Shown: positions 1 to 7,047 of the stretch, one piece after another
How positions within the stretch are numbered: the first letter of the stretch is position 1
How the letters are laid out: each line of letters opens with the position of its first letter
From: Streptomyces xanthophaeus
Lineage (GTDB): Bacteria > Actinomycetota > Actinomycetes > Streptomycetales > Streptomycetaceae
Assembly: GCF_030440515.1 (NCBI RefSeq)
Contig: NZ_CP076543.1
Coordinates: 5,094,501 to 5,158,500, forward strand
Direction: 5' to 3'
DNA: 64,000 bases
The notes under the pieces: model-generated
Database searches by the model: none
What the model was told of the DNA's origin: nothing
The model's input: only the letters and a program-made list of their open reading frames with translations
Position numbers and translations under genes: made by a program

Positions 1-478
1 CGCGGACTCCCCGCTGCGCTGGATCGCCGACAACACCAACCCCGAGGGCTACACGGGCACGCTGAAGGAGGCCGTGGTCGGCGCCGACGTGTTCATCGGC
101 GTCTCGGCCCCGAACGTGCTGTCCGGCGAGGACGTCGCCGCCATGGCGGAAGGCGCGATCGTGTTCGCGCTCGCGAACCCGGACCCCGAGGTGGACCCGG
201 CCGTCGCCCGCCAGACCGCCGCCGTCGTGGCCACCGGCCGCTCCGACTTCCCGAACCAGATCAACAACGTGCTGGTCTTCCCGGGCGTCTTCCGCGGTCT
301 GCTGGACGCTCAGTCCCGCACCGTGAACACGGAGATGATGCTGGCCGCCGCGAGCGCGCTGGCGGACGTCGTGGGCGAGGACGAGCTGAACGCGAACTAC
401 ATCATCCCGTCGGTGTTCAACGACAAGGTCGCGGGTGCGGTCGCGGGCGCCGTCCGCAAGGCTGCCTCGGGAGCCTGA
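1..478 (+). CDS. NAD(P)-dependent malic enzyme, C-terminal part
   Basis: This is the 3' part of a gene that begins before the window; about 158 residues are visible in a frame open from base 2 to the TGA at 476-478. Malic enzyme oxidatively decarboxylates malate to pyruvate and links the TCA cycle to pyruvate and NAD(P)H supply. The visible part holds the end of the NAD-binding Rossmann domain (VFIGVSAPN, FALANPDPEVDP) and the conserved family tail TGRSDFPNQINNVLVFPG, followed by the helical C-terminus. The stretch is collinear with bacterial single-domain malic enzymes. NAD versus NADP preference cannot be judged without the N-terminal part. Confidence 0.93.
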   Translation, partial: ADSPLRWIADNTNPEGYTGTLKEAVVGADVFIGVSAPNVLSGEDVAAMAEGAIVFALANPDPEVDPAVARQTAAVVATGRSDFPNQINNVLVFPGVFRGLLDAQSRTVNTEMMLAAASALADVVGEDELNANYIIPSVFNDKVAGAVAGAVRKAASGA

Positions 479-819
479 GCCCTGCTGTGACGGCCCTCAC
501 GGCGGTCCGATACCGGCGCGTCGCGAGATGCGGGCCCGACGGGCCGCCTCTAGGGTTTGCGGGGATGCCCGCGAGGTCCGCGGTCCGCGGCGGCGCGTGA
601 GCGAAGACGTGGACGGAGCGTCACCGCGGCGTGACTGTGGCGCTTTTCGTGTGACCCCGACGGGTGCCGGATTGGCTTTCCCGCCGCTGGTGGGGGCAGG
701 ATGCGTAACCGGGCGAGAGGGTCTGACGTTCAGACCCGGGTCCGGGGACTGTCCTAGGGCCCTGGCAGCATCGGCTTCGATCTCACGCCTCTAAGGCAAG
801 TTGAACACGGGAGTACAAC
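479..819. other. intergenic region upstream of hupA
   Basis: There is no supportable gene in these 341 bases. The region should hold the hupA promoter. A perfect 8-bp inverted repeat lies at 719-737 (annotated separately). Immediately before the hupA ATG is a GGGAG ribosome-binding site six bases upstream of the start. Confidence 0.6.
719..737. promoter_or_regulatory. perfect inverted repeat upstream of hupA
   Basis: GGGTCTGA-CGT-TCAGACCC is a perfect palindrome with 8-bp arms and a 3-bp centre, 82 bp before the hupA start. The size and position suit a dimeric repressor operator or a 5'-UTR hairpin. No known regulator is assigned. Confidence 0.4.
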
Positions 820-1101
820 ATGAACCGCAGTGAGCTGGTGGCCGCTCTGTCCGAGCGCGCCGAGGTGACCCGCAAGGACGCCGACGCCGTTCTGGCCGCG
901 CTCGCCGAGACCGTCGGCGAGATTGTCGCCAAGGGCGACGAGAAGGTCACCATCCCCGGCTTCCTGACCTTCGAGCGCACCCACCGTGCCGCTCGCACCG
1001 CGCGCAACCCGCAGACCGGCGACCCCATCCAGATCCCGGCCGGCTACAGCGTGAAGGTCTCCGCGGGCTCCAAGCTCAAGGAAGCCGCCAAGGGCAAGTA
1101 G
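820..1101 (+). CDS. hupA: HU family nucleoid DNA-binding protein
   Basis: Histone-like HU protein of 93 residues that binds and bends DNA non-specifically and compacts the nucleoid. The whole HU fold is present: the N-terminal helical dimer body (MNRSELVAALSERAEVTRKD), the core GDEKVTIPGFLTFERTHRAA and the DNA-clasping beta-arm with ARNPQTGDPIQIPAG. It ends at GSKLKEAAKGK with no Lys/Ala-rich tail, which matches the vegetative HupA rather than the longer sporulation HupS of streptomycetes. The ATG start is supported by GGGAG six bases upstream. The gene is monocistronic, with a strong hairpin just after it. Confidence 0.95.
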   Translation: MNRSELVAALSERAEVTRKDADAVLAALAETVGEIVAKGDEKVTIPGFLTFERTHRAARTARNPQTGDPIQIPAGYSVKVSAGSKLKEAAKGK

Positions 1102-1165
1102 GTCCTGCCCCGGCGCCGAGGGCCGCACAGGCCTTTGGAACGGCAGTAGTACGCAGAACGACGAT

Positions 1166-1196
1166 GGGCGGTCACCCCCGGGCGGGGTGGCCGCCC
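1166..1196 (+). terminator. hupA transcription terminator hairpin
   Basis: 13-bp arms (GGGCGGTCACCCC and GGGGTGGCCGCCC, one mismatch) around a 5-base loop, 65 bases after the hupA stop. There is no long T-run, as is usual in Streptomyces. Confidence 0.65.
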
Positions 1197-1468
1197 TTCG
1201 GCATGTCCGGGGCCGGACGCGGGCCGGTGGGCCCCGACGGGCGCGGGACCGCCCCGGGCCGCCCGGCGGGCCTGGCAGGCCCTGTGAGGGCCCGTCAGGG
1301 GCCTGGCGGGGCCCAGGTATGCCACCGGCACGTCCCGCCGGGCCGCGGTGCGGCTCCGTACGGCTCCGTGAGGCTCCGTACGGGCCGGTGCGGGCCGGTG
1401 CGGGCCCTGGCCGGCATGGGGTGGGGCATCCGGTCGGGCGGCGGGCCGGGCCTCGGCCGGGGCACGGA

Positions 1469-1505
1469 AAAGCCCCCCGGGCCCTGTGCGGGCCCGGGGG
1501 GCTTT
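1469..1505. terminator. bidirectional terminator between hupA and murA
   Basis: Perfect 16-bp arms (AAAGCCCCCCGGGCCC and its complement) around a 5-base loop, with A-rich and T-rich flanks. It lies 38 bases after the murA stop and can serve both convergent transcripts. Confidence 0.85.
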
Positions 1506-1542
1506 CTGCGTACGTCCGGGAGTCCGGGCGTCCGGGTACGGC

Positions 1543-2886
1543 TCAGGCGAGGTCGCCGCCCGGGAGCTCGACCTTCGCGCCGAGTTCCACGAGCTTCTCC
1601 ATGAAGTTCTCGTAGCCGCGGTTGATCAGGTCGATGCCGTGGACCCGCGAGGTGCCCTCGGCGGCCAGGGCCGCGATCAGGTACGAGAACCCGCCGCGCA
1701 GGTCGGGGATGACCAGGTCGGCGCCCTGCAGCTTGGTGGGGCCGGAGACGACCGCCGAGTGCAGGAAGTTGCGCTGGCCGAAGCGGCAGGCGCTGCCGCC
1801 CAGGCACTCGCGGTACAGCTGGATGTGAGCACCCATCTGGTTGAGCGCCGAGGTGAAGCCGAGCCGGGACTCGTAGACCGTCTCGTGGACGATCGACAGG
1901 CCGGAGGCCTGCGTCAGGGCCACGACGAGCGGCTGCTGCCAGTCGGTCTGGAAGCCGGGGTGGACGTCCGTCTCCAGCGCGATGGCGTTGAGCGGGCCGC
2001 CCGGGTGCCAGAAGCGGATGCCGTCGTCGTCGATCTCGAACGCCCCGCCGACGCGGCGGAAGGTGTTCAGGAACGTCATCATCGAGCGCTGCTGGGCGCC
2101 GCGCACGTAGATGTTGCCGCCGGTGGCGAGCGCCGCGGAAGCCCAGGAGGCGGCTTCCAGGCGGTCCGGGAGGGCCTTGTGGTTGTAGCCGCCGAGGCGG
2201 TCGACGCCCGTGATCCGGATGGTCCGGTCGGTGTCGACGGAGATGATCGCGCCCATCTTCTGCAGGACGCAGATGAGGTCTTCGATCTCCGGCTCCACCG
2301 CGGCGTTGCTGAGCTCGGTGACGCCCTCGGCCAGGACGGCCGTCAGCAGCACCTGCTCGGTCGAGCCGACCGACGGGTAGGGGAGGCGGATCTTGCAGCC
2401 GCGCAGGCGCTGCGGGGCTTCCAGGTACTGGCCGCCCTCGCGCTTCTCGATGGTCGCGCCGAACTGGCGGAGCACGTCGAAGTGGAAGTCGATCGGCCGA
2501 CCGCCGATGTCGCAGCCGCCCAGGCCCGGGATGAAGGCGTGGCCGAGCCGGTGCAGCAGGGGGCCGCAGAACAGGATCGGGATGCGCGAGGAGCCCGCGT
2601 GGGCGTCGATGTCCGCGACGTTCGCGCTCTCGACGTGGGTGGGGTCGAGCACGAGCTCGCCCGGCTCCTCGCCGGGACGGACCGTCACCCCGTGCAGCTG
2701 GAGCAGCCCGCGGACGACGCGCACGTCGCGGATGTCGGGAACGTTGCGCAGCCGGCTGGGTTCGCTGCCGAGCAGAGCGGCGACCATGGCCTTGGGCACG
2801 AGGTTCTTCGCACCACGGACACGGATCTCGCCCTCGAGCGGGGTACCGCCGTGGACAAGCAGTACATCGTCACTGATGCCGGTCAT
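1543..2886 (-). CDS. murA: UDP-N-acetylglucosamine 1-carboxyvinyltransferase
   Basis: MurA, 447 residues, the first committed cytoplasmic step of peptidoglycan precursor synthesis: it transfers enolpyruvate from PEP to UDP-GlcNAc. The sequence is full length and collinear with the EPSP-synthase-like fold: GGTPLEGEIRVRGAKNL at the N-terminus, SSRIPILFCGPLL, and the active-site loop GLGGCDIGGRP with Cys at residue 125. That Cys is the residue fosfomycin alkylates; mycobacterial MurA has Asp there, so this version is of the fosfomycin-sensitive type. I chose the ATG at 2886 (MTGISDD) over an in-frame upstream start because homologues begin here. It is transcribed toward hupA and divergently from yqgE. 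Confidence 0.95.
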   Translation of the reverse strand: MTGISDDVLLVHGGTPLEGEIRVRGAKNLVPKAMVAALLGSEPSRLRNVPDIRDVRVVRGLLQLHGVTVRPGEEPGELVLDPTHVESANVADIDAHAGSSRIPILFCGPLLHRLGHAFIPGLGGCDIGGRPIDFHFDVLRQFGATIEKREGGQYLEAPQRLRGCKIRLPYPSVGSTEQVLLTAVLAEGVTELSNAAVEPEIEDLICVLQKMGAIISVDTDRTIRITGVDRLGGYNHKALPDRLEAASWASAALATGGNIYVRGAQQRSMMTFLNTFRRVGGAFEIDDDGIRFWHPGGPLNAIALETDVHPGFQTDWQQPLVVALTQASGLSIVHETVYESRLGFTSALNQMGAHIQLYRECLGGSACRFGQRNFLHSAVVSGPTKLQGADLVIPDLRGGFSYLIAALAAEGTSRVHGIDLINRGYENFMEKLVELGAKVELPGGDLA

Positions 2887-3149
2887 GAATCTCGCGTTCC
2901 GGAGAGGGGTGGGCAGGGGGCCAGGGAAAAGGGTAAGGGCCACCACCCCCTTGTTCGTAAGGCCGACGTGGCCGTAGGACTGTCATGAATTCGGCACAAC
3001 ACCCTCCGTATCCACCACATGGCGGAGTGTTGCGTTCCGCCTACGCCGTCCGTGCGCGCTCCTCGCTGCTGCCGTGCGCCCTGAGCTGCGATCGATCCGA
3101 TCTTCCCGCCCGCTCCCCGGAATCGGCCGATGTGCGGGATCATGGCGGC

Positions 3150-3710
3150 ATGACCGAGGTGTCCTCCCTCACAGGGCGGCTGCTCGTGGCCACCCCCGCC
3201 CTCGCGGACCCGAACTTCGACCGCGCGGTCGTGCTGCTGCTCGACCACGACGAGCAGGGCTCCCTCGGCGTGGTCCTGAACAGGCCGACTCCCGTGGGCG
3301 TCGGCGACGTCCTGCTGCCCTGGGCGCCCCTGGCGGGCGACCCCGGGGTGGTCTTCCAGGGCGGGCCGGTGGCCATGGACTCGGCCCTGGGCGTGGCGGT
3401 GATCCCGGGCGAGGAGGGTCCGCTCGGCTGGCGCCGCGTGTACGGGGCGATCGGACTGGTCGACCTGGAGACGCCGCCGGAGCTGCTGGCCGCGGCCCTG
3501 GGCGGCCTGCGGATCTTCGCCGGCTACTCAGGCTGGGGCCCGGGCCAGCTGGAGGCGGAGCTCAGCGAGGGCGCCTGGTACGTGGTGGAGTCGGAGCCCG
3601 GGGACGTGTCCTTCCCGGATCCGGAGCGGCTGTGGCGGGCGGTGCTGCGCCGCCAGCGCAGCGACCTCGCGATGGTCGCCACCTATCCGGACGACCCGTC
3701 GCTCAACTGA
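3150..3710 (+). CDS. YqgE/AlgH family protein (DUF179)
   Basis: 186-residue cytoplasmic protein of the YqgE/AlgH family, whose biochemical role is still unclear. It shows the family opening LTGRLLVATPALADPNFDRA, then VVLLLDHDEQGSLGVVLNRP, VFQGGPVAMDSALGV and the FAGYSGWGPGQLEAEL signature. The ATG at 3150 is chosen because the family starts directly with this segment; an in-frame extension to 2985 has no family similarity. The gene is divergent from murA and is followed 29 bases later by a DUF3039 gene in the same direction. Confidence 0.9.
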   Translation: MTEVSSLTGRLLVATPALADPNFDRAVVLLLDHDEQGSLGVVLNRPTPVGVGDVLLPWAPLAGDPGVVFQGGPVAMDSALGVAVIPGEEGPLGWRRVYGAIGLVDLETPPELLAAALGGLRIFAGYSGWGPGQLEAELSEGAWYVVESEPGDVSFPDPERLWRAVLRRQRSDLAMVATYPDDPSLN

Positions 3711-3739
3711 CGGGCGCGGGGTTAAGTACCCTGGGTTCC

Positions 3740-4024
3740 ATGAGCACTCTTGAGCCCGAGCGCGGGACTGGCACGGGGACCCTCGTAGAGCCGACGCCGC
3801 AGGTGTCGCACGGTGACGGCGACCACGAGCGCTTCGCCCACTACGTCCAGAAGGACAAGATCATGGCGAGCGCGCTCGACGGGACCCCCGTCGTCGCGCT
3901 CTGCGGCAAGGTCTGGGTACCGGGCCGGGACCCGAAGAAGTACCCGGTCTGCCCCATGTGCAAGGAGATCTACGAGTCCATGGGCCCCGGCGGGGACAAG
4001 GACAAGGGCGGCAAGGACAAGTAG
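3740..4024 (+). CDS. DUF3039 domain protein
   Basis: 94-residue small actinobacterial protein of the DUF3039 family, function unknown. The conserved block is HERFAHYVQKDKIMASALDG, then VVALCGKVWVPGRDPKKYPVCPMCKEIY. The single Cys plus CPMC pair and a nearby His suggest a small zinc-binding site (inference). The C-terminus is a Gly/Lys/Asp-rich tail. It starts at ATG 3740, just after a TACCCT box that could be a -10 element. A hairpin with a T-rich 3' flank follows. Confidence 0.85.
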   Translation: MSTLEPERGTGTGTLVEPTPQVSHGDGDHERFAHYVQKDKIMASALDGTPVVALCGKVWVPGRDPKKYPVCPMCKEIYESMGPGGDKDKGGKDK

Positions 4025-4067
4025 TCCACCCCCGGCCCTCCGTCTTCCGCGGGACCGAGACCGACCG

Positions 4068-4102
4068 AGACCCCCGGTGCGCCACAGTGCGCCCGGGGGT
4101 CT
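4068..4102 (+). terminator. terminator after the DUF3039 gene
   Basis: AGACCCCCGG pairs with CCGGGGGTCT across a GC-rich loop and is followed by TTT, 44 bases after the stop codon. It is one of the few classical terminators here with a T-tract. Confidence 0.75.
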
Positions 4103-4205
4103 TTGCCGTGCCCGTGGGGCGCGTTAGGGTCGGCGCGACGAGCGCCCTGCGGAACGAGCGTTGCGCAGGACGCAACACGCGCACGCCGCCGTGAAGGGCT
4201 GACGC

Positions 4206-5843
4206 ATGGACCTGATCCCCGCACCCCGGGTCGCCGTTCCCGACGAAGGAGGGCGCCGCTTCGCGTTCGGGCCCGAGCCGGTCCTGGACGCCGGGCCGGG
4301 AGCCGCGGCGGTCGCGCGCTGGCTGCGGCGCGAACTGGGCGCGGCCACCGGCTGGGAGCTGCCCGCCGCCGGGGCCGGCGTCACCGCCGAGCTGCGGCTG
4401 CGCGTCGACCCGGACGTCGCCGGGGAGCTCGGCCCGGAGGCGTACCGCATCGAGATCGGCCCGGACGGGGCGGAGCTGACGGGCGCGACGGCGGCCGGGC
4501 TGTTCTGGGGCGCCCAGACGCTGCGTCAGCTGCTGGGGCCCGACGCGTACCGCAGGGCGCCGCTGCCCGGCCGCAAGTGGAGCCTGCCGTACGCCTCCGT
4601 CGTGGACGGCCCGCGGTTCGGCTGGCGCGGGATGATGCTGGACGTGGCCCGGCACTTCATGCCCAAGGACGGCGTGCTGCGCTACATCGACCTGCTCGCC
4701 GCGCACAAGCTCAACGTGCTGCACCTGCACCTGACCGACGACCAGGGCTGGCGGATCGAGATCGAGCGCTACCCGAGGCTGACCGAGGTCGGCGGCTGGC
4801 GCCCGCGCAGCCGGTGGGGCCACCGGGCCTCGCCGCTGTGGAACGAGACCCCGCACGGCGGCTTCTACACGCAGGACGACATCCGCGAGATCGTCGCGTA
4901 CGCCGCCGAGCGGCACGTCCGGGTGGTCCCGGAGATCGACGTACCGGGGCATTCGCAGGCCGCGATCGCCGCGTACCCGGAGCTGGGCAACACCGACGTC
5001 GTCGACACCTCCGCGCTCGGGGTCTGGGAGGACTGGGGGATCACCGAGAACGTGCTCGCGCCCACCGAAGCCGTGCTGCGCTTCTACGAAGGGGTCTTCG
5101 AGGAGCTGCTGGAGCTGTTCCCGGCCGAGGTCTCACCCTTCGTGCACGTGGGCGGGGACGAGTGCCCCAAGGCGCAGTGGAGGGCCTCCGCGGTCGCCCA
5201 GGAGCGGATCCGGGAGCTGGGCGTGGACGGGGAGGACGGTCTGCAGTCCTGGTTCGTCCGGCACTTCGACGGCTGGCTCGCCGCGCGCGGGCGGCGGCTG
5301 ATCGGCTGGGACGAGATCCTGGAGGGCGGGCTCGCGGTCGGCGCCGCCGTGTCCTCGTGGCGCGGCTACGCGGGCGGGATCGCCGCCGCCGAGGCCGGGC
5401 ACGACGTGGTCATGTGCCCCGAGCAGCAGGTGTACCTGGATCACCGGCAGGCGGGCGGCGCGGACGAGCCGATGCCCATCGGGTACGTGCGCTCGCTGGA
5501 GGACGTCTACCGCTTCGAGCCGGTGCCGCCGACGCTGTCGCCGGAGGCCGCCGCCCGGGTGCTGGGCGCGCAGGCCAACGTGTGGACCGAGGTGATGGAG
5601 AACCAGGGCAGGGTCGACTACCAGGTGTTCCCGAGGCTGGTGGCCTTCGCCGAGGTGGTGTGGTCACGGCAGCCGGCACCCGAGGAGCGCGACTTCGCGT
5701 GGTTCGAGGGGCGGATGGCCGCGCACTACGCGCGGTTGGCCGCGCAGGGGGTCGATTACCGGCCGCCGGGCGGGCCGTTGCCGCGGCAGCGGAGGCCCGG
5801 CGTGCTCGGGCGTCCGATCGAGGGCGCGCCCCCGAACGTGTGA
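4206..5843 (+). CDS. beta-N-acetylhexosaminidase (GH20)
   Basis: Glycoside hydrolase family 20 enzyme of 545 residues that removes terminal GlcNAc/GalNAc from chitobiose or glycoconjugates by substrate-assisted catalysis. The first ~125 residues form the non-catalytic GH20b domain; the catalytic barrel begins near YASVVDGPRFGWRGMMLDVA. The catalytic pair is Asp318-Glu319 in HVGGDECPKAQW; HLHLTDDQGWRIEI and EIDVPGHSQAA are further signatures. No signal peptide is visible, so it is probably cytoplasmic, acting on imported chito-oligosaccharides and feeding GlcNAc metabolism; the GlcNAc PTS genes lie 42 kb away. I see no DasR-type operator upstream. Confidence 0.92.
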   Translation: MDLIPAPRVAVPDEGGRRFAFGPEPVLDAGPGAAAVARWLRRELGAATGWELPAAGAGVTAELRLRVDPDVAGELGPEAYRIEIGPDGAELTGATAAGLFWGAQTLRQLLGPDAYRRAPLPGRKWSLPYASVVDGPRFGWRGMMLDVARHFMPKDGVLRYIDLLAAHKLNVLHLHLTDDQGWRIEIERYPRLTEVGGWRPRSRWGHRASPLWNETPHGGFYTQDDIREIVAYAAERHVRVVPEIDVPGHSQAAIAAYPELGNTDVVDTSALGVWEDWGITENVLAPTEAVLRFYEGVFEELLELFPAEVSPFVHVGGDECPKAQWRASAVAQERIRELGVDGEDGLQSWFVRHFDGWLAARGRRLIGWDEILEGGLAVGAAVSSWRGYAGGIAAAEAGHDVVMCPEQQVYLDHRQAGGADEPMPIGYVRSLEDVYRFEPVPPTLSPEAAARVLGAQANVWTEVMENQGRVDYQVFPRLVAFAEVVWSRQPAPEERDFAWFEGRMAAHYARLAAQGVDYRPPGGPLPRQRRPGVLGRPIEGAPPNV

Positions 5844-6138
5844 CAAGTGGAGGGCGGCGCCGACCCGAACCGAAAGGGAACGGGAGTGGAACTCTGCCTC
5901 AATTTCCCCATAGACGGGGAAAATCGGGCAATCAGGGAGAAGGGTCGCCGAAGGCGGTGCGACAGGGCCGTACGCCCCGTACGGGGCACCGCGCCCGGGG
6001 CGGGCCGCAGCGGGCAGACCCTCGCGCCGGGCGGCCCGGAAGATGTGCCAGAGTTGCCACGTCCCGGCGGTGAGGACGTACCGTACGGCGGAACAGGCGT
6101 GAGCGCCGGAACCGGGACATCGGGAAGGGGCAGCTGGG
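5844..6138. other. gap before the molybdenum hydroxylase operon
   Basis: 295 non-coding bases. A perfect 7-bp hairpin with A/T-rich arms (TTTCCCC...GGGGAAA, 5903-5922) is a plausible terminator for the hexosaminidase. A GC-rich palindrome follows near 5970. GAAGGGGCAGC just before 6139 is the ribosome-binding site of the next gene. Confidence 0.5.
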
Positions 6139-7047
6139 TTGACCACGCACGCACCGCACGCACTGGATTCACCTCAGGGGCCGCAGGGCCCGCAGGCGGC
6201 GCAGTCCGTGACGCTGCCGGCCTCGCTCGACGAGGCCGTGGCGGCGCTCACCGCCATGCCCGCCGCCGTGCCGGTCGCGGGCGGCACCGACCTGATGGCC
6301 GCCGTCAACGCCGGGCTGCTGCGGCCCGCCGCACTGGTGGGCCTGGGCCGGATCAACGAGATCCGCGGCTGGCAGTACCAGGACGGCCACGCGCTGCTCG
6401 GTGCGGGCCTCACGCACGCCCGGATGGGACGGCCGGATTTCGCCGCTCTGATCCCCCGGCTCGCGGCCGCGGCCCGGGCCGCCGGCCCCCCGCAGATCCG
6501 CAACGCGGGCACCCTCGGCGGCAACATCGCCACCGCCGCGCCCACGGGTGACGCACTGCCCGTGCTGGCCGCGCTGGAGGCCGTACTCGTCATCGTGGGC
6601 CCGGGCGGGCAGCGGGAGATCCCAGTGTCGTACCTGCTGGCCGGGCGGGAGATGCTGCGGCCCGGTGAACTGATCGGCTTCGTGCGGGTGCCGCTGCTGC
6701 ACGCACCGCAGGTGTTCCTGAAGGCCACGGGCCGTACCGGCCCGGGGCGTGCCGTGGCGTCCGTGGGGCTCGTCCTGGATCCCGCGCGCCGGGGCGTGCG
6801 CTGCGCCATCGGCGCGGTCGCCCCGATGCCGCTGCGGCCGCTGGAGGCCGAGCAGTGGGTGGCCTCGCTGATCGACTGGGACGGCGGGCGGACCCTGGCC
6901 CCCGAGGCGCTGGAGGCCTTCGGCGAGTACGTCGCGGCCGCGTGCGTGCCCGACCAGGGCGAGCCGGTGGCTCCCGGAGTACTGCATCTGCGGCGGACGG
7001 TGGCCGTGCTGGCGCGCAGGGCCCTGGGGAGGGCGCTGACCTCATGA
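6139..7047 (+). CDS. xanthine dehydrogenase family FAD-binding subunit
   Basis: 302-residue medium (FAD) subunit of a three-part molybdenum hydroxylase of the xanthine dehydrogenase/CO dehydrogenase class. It passes electrons from the [2Fe-2S] centres to the final acceptor. FAD motifs are visible: PVAGGTDLMAAVNAG near residue 48 and RNAGTLGGNIATAAPTGD near residue 125; the CODH-type C-terminal domain follows. The start is a TTG at 6139 preceded by a good purine-rich RBS and giving MTTHAPHALD. The stop overlaps the next ATG (ATGA), so the three subunits are translationally coupled. The substrate cannot be assigned from sequence. Confidence 0.9.
   Translation: MTTHAPHALDSPQGPQGPQAAQSVTLPASLDEAVAALTAMPAAVPVAGGTDLMAAVNAGLLRPAALVGLGRINEIRGWQYQDGHALLGAGLTHARMGRPDFAALIPRLAAAARAAGPPQIRNAGTLGGNIATAAPTGDALPVLAALEAVLVIVGPGGQREIPVSYLLAGREMLRPGELIGFVRVPLLHAPQVFLKATGRTGPGRAVASVGLVLDPARRGVRCAIGAVAPMPLRPLEAEQWVASLIDWDGGRTLAPEALEAFGEYVAAACVPDQGEPVAPGVLHLRRTVAVLARRALGRALTS

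Larger units (their letters stand above)
1102..1542. other. gap between the convergent hupA and murA genes
   Basis: This 441-base non-coding stretch holds the hupA hairpin (1166-1196), a GC-rich section with short direct repeats of GGCTCCGTAC and GGGCCGGTGC at about 1350-1410, and the murA-side hairpin (1469-1505). Open frames here look like high-GC shadows without family similarity. Confidence 0.6.

Noticed and set aside
1486..2988. 500-codon plus-strand frame opposite murA
   Set aside because: murA on the minus strand is unambiguous; the plus-strand reading is a codon-position shadow.
4206..5843. DasR control of the hexosaminidase gene
   Set aside because: No dre-like TGGTCTAGACCA sequence was found in the upstream 200 bases.
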